A stretch of DNA of 64,000 bases, taken from assembly GCF_034314105.1 (NCBI RefSeq), contig NZ_JAVIWJ010000001.1:3453501-3517500 (forward strand), given 5' to 3'. Source of the stretch: Pseudomonas sp. AB6 (GTDB taxonomy: Bacteria > Pseudomonadota > Gammaproteobacteria > Pseudomonadales > Pseudomonadaceae). Shown here in pieces: positions 58,270-64,000 of this stretch. The notes under the pieces are model-generated. The model searched no databases, was not told the origin of the DNA, and saw only the letters and a list, made by a program, of their open reading frames with translations. How positions within the stretch are numbered: position 1 is the stretch's first letter; every line of letters begins with the position of its first letter. The position numbers and the translations under genes were made by a program.

Positions 58270-58638
58270 TTAGCCGACGATCGAGGAAACAAGCCAACCG
58301 AGCAGGGAATCTAAACCCCACAGCAGCAGCGCCATAACCAAAACAACAGCCACCACAATCAGTGTGGTCTGCGTAGTTTCTTGGCGAGTAGGCCAAACAA
58401 CTTTACGAATCTCGGCACGAGCTTCCGTTGCCAAAACGAAGAAAGCCTTACCTTTAGCCGTCTGCAAACCTACAAATGCCGCAGCAGCAGCAATAGCCAG
58501 CAATACGAGCACGCGGTACAGGATCGGTTCCGCTGAGTAGTACTGATTACCGACAACGCCAACAACTACCAAAGCGCCAACAAGCAGCCATTTAGGTAGA
58601 TCAAAGCGAGAGTCTTGGGCTTCAGCCTTAGGAGTCAT
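58270..58638 (-). CDS. secE: protein translocase subunit SecE
   Basis: SecE has 122 residues and three membrane helices: near residues 17-40, 42-62 and 90-118. The conserved cytoplasmic segment EARAEIRKVVWPTRQETTQT precedes the last helix. It clamps SecY in the translocon. It lies 46 bases after tRNA-Trp. Confidence 0.97.
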   Translation of the reverse strand: MTPKAEAQDSRFDLPKWLLVGALVVVGVVGNQYYSAEPILYRVLVLLAIAAAAAFVGLQTAKGKAFFVLATEARAEIRKVVWPTRQETTQTTLIVVAVVLVMALLLWGLDSLLGWLVSSIVG

Positions 58639-58684
58639 CTACGAGGATCCTGTGAAAAGAAAGCCAGATTACACCGAGTGAATC

Positions 58685-58760
58685 TGGCAGGTCAGGAGGG
58701 AATCGAACCCCCAACCTACGGTTTTGGAGACCGTCGCTCTGCCAATTGAGCTACTGACCT
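58685..58760 (-). tRNA. tRNA-Trp (anticodon CCA)
   Basis: The 76-base gene folds as a cloverleaf: acceptor AGGTCAG/CTGACCT, D arm GCTC...GAGC, anticodon loop CTCCAAA with anticodon CCA, and T loop TTCGATT. The 3' CCA end is encoded. Confidence 0.97.
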
Positions 58761-58781
58761 AAAAGCAAAATTAGGCCGACC

Positions 58782-58810
58782 ATTATGCCGACCCAACGAG
58801 AGTTTTTCAA
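58782..58810 (-). promoter_or_regulatory. sigma-70 promoter of tRNA-Trp/secE/nusG
   Basis: TTGAAA (58810-58805) and CATAAT (58787-58782) have a 17-base spacer, followed by GC-rich GGTCGGCC. Such a discriminator is typical of stringently controlled stable-RNA promoters. Confidence 0.7.
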
Positions 58811-59019
58811 CCACTTACGCAACATTTTCCGCACGAATCTAAAATGTCAGCGGAGCAAACTTGATACCCGACGCAAATCAGCCCATCATTGCCGACCAAA
58901 ACAGTCTAACAAACGCTCTACTCCGAACTGCGGCACTAAAACACTGGAGTCGCACCGCAGCAAGTAGCCATCGACCTTATAAATCCGAAACAAACCGAAA
59001 ACATGCAACACTTAAAACA
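58811..59019. other. non-coding gap where a second tuf gene would sit
   Basis: The roughly 290 bases between tRNA-Trp and tRNA-Thr hold only the tRNA-Trp promoter at one end and the tRNA-Thr terminator at the other. In P. aeruginosa and P. putida this site holds a second tuf gene. No EF-Tu codons such as the GHVDHGKT box could be recognised in either strand. Confidence 0.6.
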
Positions 59020-59045
59020 AAGGCAGATATTTTCATATCTGCCTT
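59015..59045 (-). terminator. terminator after tRNA-Tyr-Gly-Thr
   Basis: AAGGCAGATAT (59020-59030) and ATATCTGCCTT (59035-59045) form a perfect 11-bp stem with loop TTTC. The minus strand continues TGTTTTAAG. It closes the three-tRNA transcript. Confidence 0.8.
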
Positions 59046-59050
59046 AGTAA

Positions 59051-59126
59051 TGGAGCTCTTGAGCAGATTCGAACTGCTGACCTCACCCTTACCAAGGGTG
59101 TGCTCTACCAACTGAGCTACAAGAGC
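59051..59126 (-). tRNA. tRNA-Thr (anticodon GGT)
   Basis: The 76-base cloverleaf has acceptor GCTCTTG/CAAGAGC, anticodon stem ACCCT/AGGGT with loop TGGTA, and T loop TTCGAAT. 3' CCA is encoded. It is the third gene of the tRNA-Tyr-Gly-Thr cluster. Confidence 0.97.
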
Positions 59127-59150
59127 AAACACATGCATAAACAAAAAACT

Positions 59151-59224
<74 letters not shown>

Positions 59225-59246
59225 AGAGCTTATGATTACGCTCAAA

Positions 59247-59333
<87 letters not shown>

Positions 59334-59346
59334 TGAACGAGGCAGC

Positions 59347-59375
59347 ATTTTCAACTCATGCTACCCTTCTGTCAA
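59347..59375 (-). promoter_or_regulatory. candidate promoter of the tRNA-Tyr-Gly-Thr cluster
   Basis: TTGACA (59375-59370) on the minus strand is 17 bases from GAAAAT (59352-59347). An AT-rich UP-like stretch (TTTTTAATGAGAAAAAGG) precedes it and GCTGCC follows. The -10 box is weak. Confidence 0.5.
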
Positions 59376-59475
59376 CCTTTTTCTCATTAAAAACCTGAGG
59401 TTACATACGCTGACAACTGCGACACCGCTTTCGCGATCATTCTCTCACTGCGAAGCGGGCGCCATCATATGCAAA

Positions 59476-59895
59476 CTAGTCGATAGTTGCAATGCCCTTA
59501 CAAGACATTATTTTCTGTTTTAGCTGCGTAAAATCTTGAGCAAGCTCTTGAATCAAACTGTCGTCAATTAGTCGTCGATTGGCGGGCAGGATTTTCAACC
59601 AAAAAGTGGCATTGAAGTCTCCTTCTAGAGAGACCGGCTGTGACTGTATGTCTAGACTGGTTAAGCGCTGCTCAACTGAGAGCACATCTTTTTGATTAGT
59701 AAATCCGCCTAAATAGAGGCATTTGTCATCGCCCTTACCAGCTGAATCCGATTCGCTGAGGAGCCTAATATCTTGCTGAGACCCTTTGTATAGTGAGAAT
59801 GGGATTATCTCCTTTGCACGCAAAGGCGCTTCTTGCTGATGCCAGAGGTAATAAAATGAATTTAGCACCAGCAATAAAAGAAATATCCAGCGCAT
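59476..59895 (-). CDS. small membrane-anchored SPOR-like protein
   Basis: The 139-residue protein starts at ATG 59895 (GAGG 5 nt upstream). It has one N-terminal hydrophobic helix (WIFLLLLVLNSFYYLW) and then a periplasmic part with the SPOR-like pattern CLYLGGFTNQKDVLSVEQRL and SQPVSLEGDFNATFWLKILP. SPOR-type domains bind bare septal peptidoglycan, but this one is divergent, so that role is only suggested. Its ATG is 8 bases after the coaX stop, so it is the last gene of the birA-coaX unit. Counterparts with the same neighbours exist in other pseudomonads. Confidence 0.75.
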   Translation of the reverse strand: MRWIFLLLLVLNSFYYLWHQQEAPLRAKEIIPFSLYKGSQQDIRLLSESDSAGKGDDKCLYLGGFTNQKDVLSVEQRLTSLDIQSQPVSLEGDFNATFWLKILPANRRLIDDSLIQELAQDFTQLKQKIMSCKGIATID

Positions 59896-59902
59896 ACACA
59901 CC

Positions 59903-60652
59903 TCAATTCAGCGGGCAAGCCAATGCCAGTCCAACAAAAACCAAATCAGGCAATACTCGCGCAAATGGCAAAATATCTTGGACCAAGATAGCGTCTCCAC
60001 CTGTCACAAAAACGGAGAAATCTTCGCCCCAATACTTCTTAGCCATATCTAACTGCGTCAGCACAAAACCTTTCAACATAAGCGAACAACCGCGCTCAAC
60101 AGCCTCCGCAGTTGAACGACCTGGCGCGAAGCTCGCAAGGGCAGCATGTGCGGTATCGCCGCTGTAGCGAATACGCCGGGTATGGGTCCGCAGCTGACTG
60201 CGCATAAGCGGCGCACCGGGGCAAATAAAACCTCCCAGGTGTAGGCCACCTGGAGAAACAAAATCCGAAGTTATTGCCGTACCTAAATCGATGACCAAGC
60301 AGGCACCCGCGGCGAGTTGGAAGGCGCCAACCAGGGCAAGCCACCGGTCAAGACCCAATCGCTCGTATTCGTCATAGCCATTGGTAACGCCTGCCAGGTG
60401 CTCGGTCGAGGAGGCCTTAATAATCTTTACCGCAAATGTGACAGACAACACCGCGACCAATAACTCTGTCTCCTCATCACTGCGCACACTTACAAGCCGA
60501 CACCCGAAGAGACTTAATTCTTTTACTAACTTAACAGCCTGCAGTAAAGCGGCATTAGAATCGACTATCCCGCCAGCAACCACCTCAGTACCGTTCAGCA
60601 AAACCACTCGCCATTTTATGAAACTGTTTCCGCAATCAAGCTCAAGAATCAT
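59903..60652 (-). CDS. coaX: type III pantothenate kinase CoaX
   Basis: CoaX phosphorylates pantothenate, the first step of coenzyme A synthesis. The 249-residue protein has the ASKHA-fold phosphate motifs [12 protein letters not shown] (residues 3-14) and [13 protein letters not shown] near residue 120, plus [14 protein letters not shown] 60652 is chosen because GAGG lies 8 nt upstream; it overlaps the birA stop by 11 bases, implying coupled translation. Type III kinases are the usual form in Pseudomonas. Confidence 0.95.
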   Translation of the reverse strand: MILELDCGNSFIKWRVVLLNGTEVVAGGIVDSNAALLQAVKLVKELSLFGCRLVSVRSDEETELLVAVLSVTFAVKIIKASSTEHLAGVTNGYDEYERLGLDRWLALVGAFQLAAGACLVIDLGTAITSDFVSPGGLHLGGFICPGAPLMRSQLRTHTRRIRYSGDTAHAALASFAPGRSTAEAVERGCSLMLKGFVLTQLDMAKKYWGEDFSVFVTGGDAILVQDILPFARVLPDLVFVGLALACPLN

Positions 60653-61601
60653 CACGTAGCCTCAGACTAATCTCGCCACCACTGAAAATCTTTTCTTCTC
60701 CCGCGACCTCAAGCCGCAAAGCTCCGCGCACGTCAACCCCCAAAACCACTCCGTCGATTTGGTTCGCCGCTGTCAGCAGCGTTACAGTGCGACCCTGCCA
60801 AAGATGGTTTTTCTCCCAGTCAGCCTGCACTGCAGTGAAACCGTTTTTCAGATGCATATCGAAGTAATGCTCAAGCGAGCGATTAAGGCGAGCGATTAAG
60901 TCGTTCCGATCCGTTAGAGCACCGGTCTCTAGCCGGACAGAGGTCCATCCTTGATCTACTTCTGGCGCAGTTTGCATATTCACGTTGATTCCCACACCAA
61001 CTACCACATGGCAAATATCTGCAGGGTCACCCACCAGCTCTAAAAGAACACCCGCCAACTTTCGCTGTCCTACGAGGATATCGTTTGGCCATTTTAGGCC
61101 AGCACCCTTGACCCCAACCTCACGCAGGACATGCAATACCGCCAGACCCACTAACAAGCTCAGACCTTCAAGCTGACGCATACCACCTTCAACTCTTAAA
61201 GCAAGACTGTAGTAAATATTCTCAGCAAAAGGACTTACCCATGTTCTTCCGCGCCGACCTCTACCAGCAGTTTGCCGCTCGGCAAGCACTAGGATCGGCA
61301 TTTGGTGTCCATGCGAAATCAAACGCATTGCTTCTGCGTTGGTTGAATCAACGGAATCAAAAATTAACATCGGCCATTCCGGAGAAAAGCCCCGCCCCAG
61401 GATTTTATCTTGACTCAACAACGAAATAGGATTTGCCAGACGATACCCTTTACCTCTCACCTTATGGATTTCAATTCCCAGTTCAGCCTCAAGCTGCTGG
61501 AGCTGCTTCCAAACCGCGCTACGACTGACCCCTAAAGCATTCCCTAATGCCTGCCCTGAATGAAAAGCGCCATCCTTGAGAAGTTTTAACAACGTTAGCA
61601 T
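60642..61601 (-). CDS. birA: bifunctional biotin-protein ligase / biotin operon repressor BirA
   Basis: The 319-residue protein has an N-terminal winged helix ([20 protein letters not shown]) for DNA binding. The central ligase domain has the biotinyl-AMP loop GRGRRGRTW near residue 115 and [10 protein letters not shown] small C-terminal SH3-like domain follows. It attaches biotin to acetyl-CoA carboxylase and represses biotin genes. ATG 61601 matches the usual N-terminus [11 protein letters not shown]; further upstream starts at 61631 and 61646 are possible. It lies just downstream of the rRNA operon. Confidence 0.95.
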   Translation of the reverse strand: MLTLLKLLKDGAFHSGQALGNALGVSRSAVWKQLQQLEAELGIEIHKVRGKGYRLANPISLLSQDKILGRGFSPEWPMLIFDSVDSTNAEAMRLISHGHQMPILVLAERQTAGRGRRGRTWVSPFAENIYYSLALRVEGGMRQLEGLSLLVGLAVLHVLREVGVKGAGLKWPNDILVGQRKLAGVLLELVGDPADICHVVVGVGINVNMQTAPEVDQGWTSVRLETGALTDRNDLIARLNRSLEHYFDMHLKNGFTAVQADWEKNHLWQGRTVTLLTAANQIDGVVLGVDVRGALRLEVAGEEKIFSGGEISLRLRDDS

Positions 61602-61682
61602 GCGGATATCGCCTAACAGTGAGGCACGCATAATAACTATGCACACCGTTAATGCATAGAAACCACAGCGCCTTTAATTTGC

Positions 61683-61720
61683 ACAAACAAAACCCCTGAA
61701 CGCGTAAGCGATCAGGGGTT
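61683..61720 (-). terminator. terminator of the rRNA operon
   Basis: AACCCCTGA (61691-61699) and TCAGGGGTT (61712-61720) form a 9-bp stem. The minus strand continues TTTTGTTTG. It lies about 12 bases after 5S rRNA. Confidence 0.88.
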
Positions 61721-61731
61721 CTGGAATTTAA

Positions 61732-61847
61732 TCTTGACGATGACCTACTCTCACATGGGGAAACCCCACACTACCATCGGCGATGCATCGTTTCACTACT
61801 GAGTTCGGGATGGGATCAGGTGGTTCCAATGCTCTATGGTCGTCAAG
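61732..61847 (-). rRNA. rrf: 5S ribosomal RNA
   Basis: About 116 bases. The minus strand begins CTTGACGACCATAGAGC and ends GAGAGTAGGTCATCGTCAAG, whose ends pair. The conserved loop CCGAACTCAGTAGTGAAACG is present. Ends are accurate to a few bases. Confidence 0.95.
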
Positions 61848-61993
61848 AAATTCAGTAGCCGACCCGCGTATCCCTTTCAGGACGCCCGGTTCAGCGAATG
61901 GGGATGTGATAGATCTGTGGGTTTGCCAATTTTCGGTTGTGTCGTCTTCACACACCTCAATCTGCTTCATCGCAAATTGCTTGGGTGTTATAT

Positions 61994-64000
<2,007 letters not shown>

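Overview
The window is a 64 kb piece of a Pseudomonas chromosome. The gene order ssb, YajR-type transporter, uvrA, ferritin, katA, rplQ and on through the S10/spc/alpha, str, rpoBC and rplKAJL clusters to secE, four tRNA genes, coaX, birA and an rRNA operon is the order known from P. aeruginosa. REP-type palindromes (core GCGAATGAATTCGC and relatives) and the lack of a second tuf gene between tRNA-Thr and tRNA-Trp point, by inference, to the P. fluorescens/P. syringae side of the genus.

Positions 1-21,100 are the accessory part. It holds the 3' part of a large Lhr-type helicase, a YbiO-like mechanosensitive channel, an FdhF/YdeP-type molybdopterin oxidoreductase, a TetR regulator with a palindromic operator candidate, a DUF1348 protein, and moaA and mobA for molybdenum cofactor synthesis. 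Then comes a catabolic island: a class III aminotransferase, an IclR regulator, and a divergent operon. That operon encodes a polyamine/opine-type ABC importer (ATPase, two permeases, binding protein) with a three-subunit HcnABC/opine-oxidase-like flavin dehydrogenase. The likely logic is import of an amino compound, oxidation at the membrane by the dehydrogenase, and transamination of the product. The substrate cannot be read from sequence. The binding protein gene carries a net one-base deletion that splits it into two frames, so either the importer is inactive in this strain or the assembly has an error here.

Positions 21,100-28,400 are repair and oxidative-stress genes: ssb, an MFS transporter, uvrA, a ferritin that lacks the bacterioferritin heme Met, and catalase. 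Positions 28,400-58,640, all on the minus strand, are the translation/transcription core: 33 ribosomal protein genes, secY, secE, rpoA, rpoB, rpoC, tuf, fusA and nusG. Several control elements are visible: near-consensus sigma-70 promoters before rpsJ, rpsL and tRNA-Trp; terminators after tuf, rpoC, nusG and rplQ; an L10-leader-like region; an attenuator-like hairpin between rplL and rpoB; and an unusual 213-base spacer with two strong hairpins between rpsN and rpsH.

Positions 58,640-64,000 hold tRNA-Trp, tRNA-Thr, tRNA-Gly, tRNA-Tyr, a small SPOR-like membrane protein, coaX, birA, 5S rRNA and the 3' two-thirds of 23S rRNA, also on the minus strand. No phage, insertion sequence, CRISPR array or clearly new system was seen. 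The least explained parts are the catabolic island and the small palindromes near its regulators.
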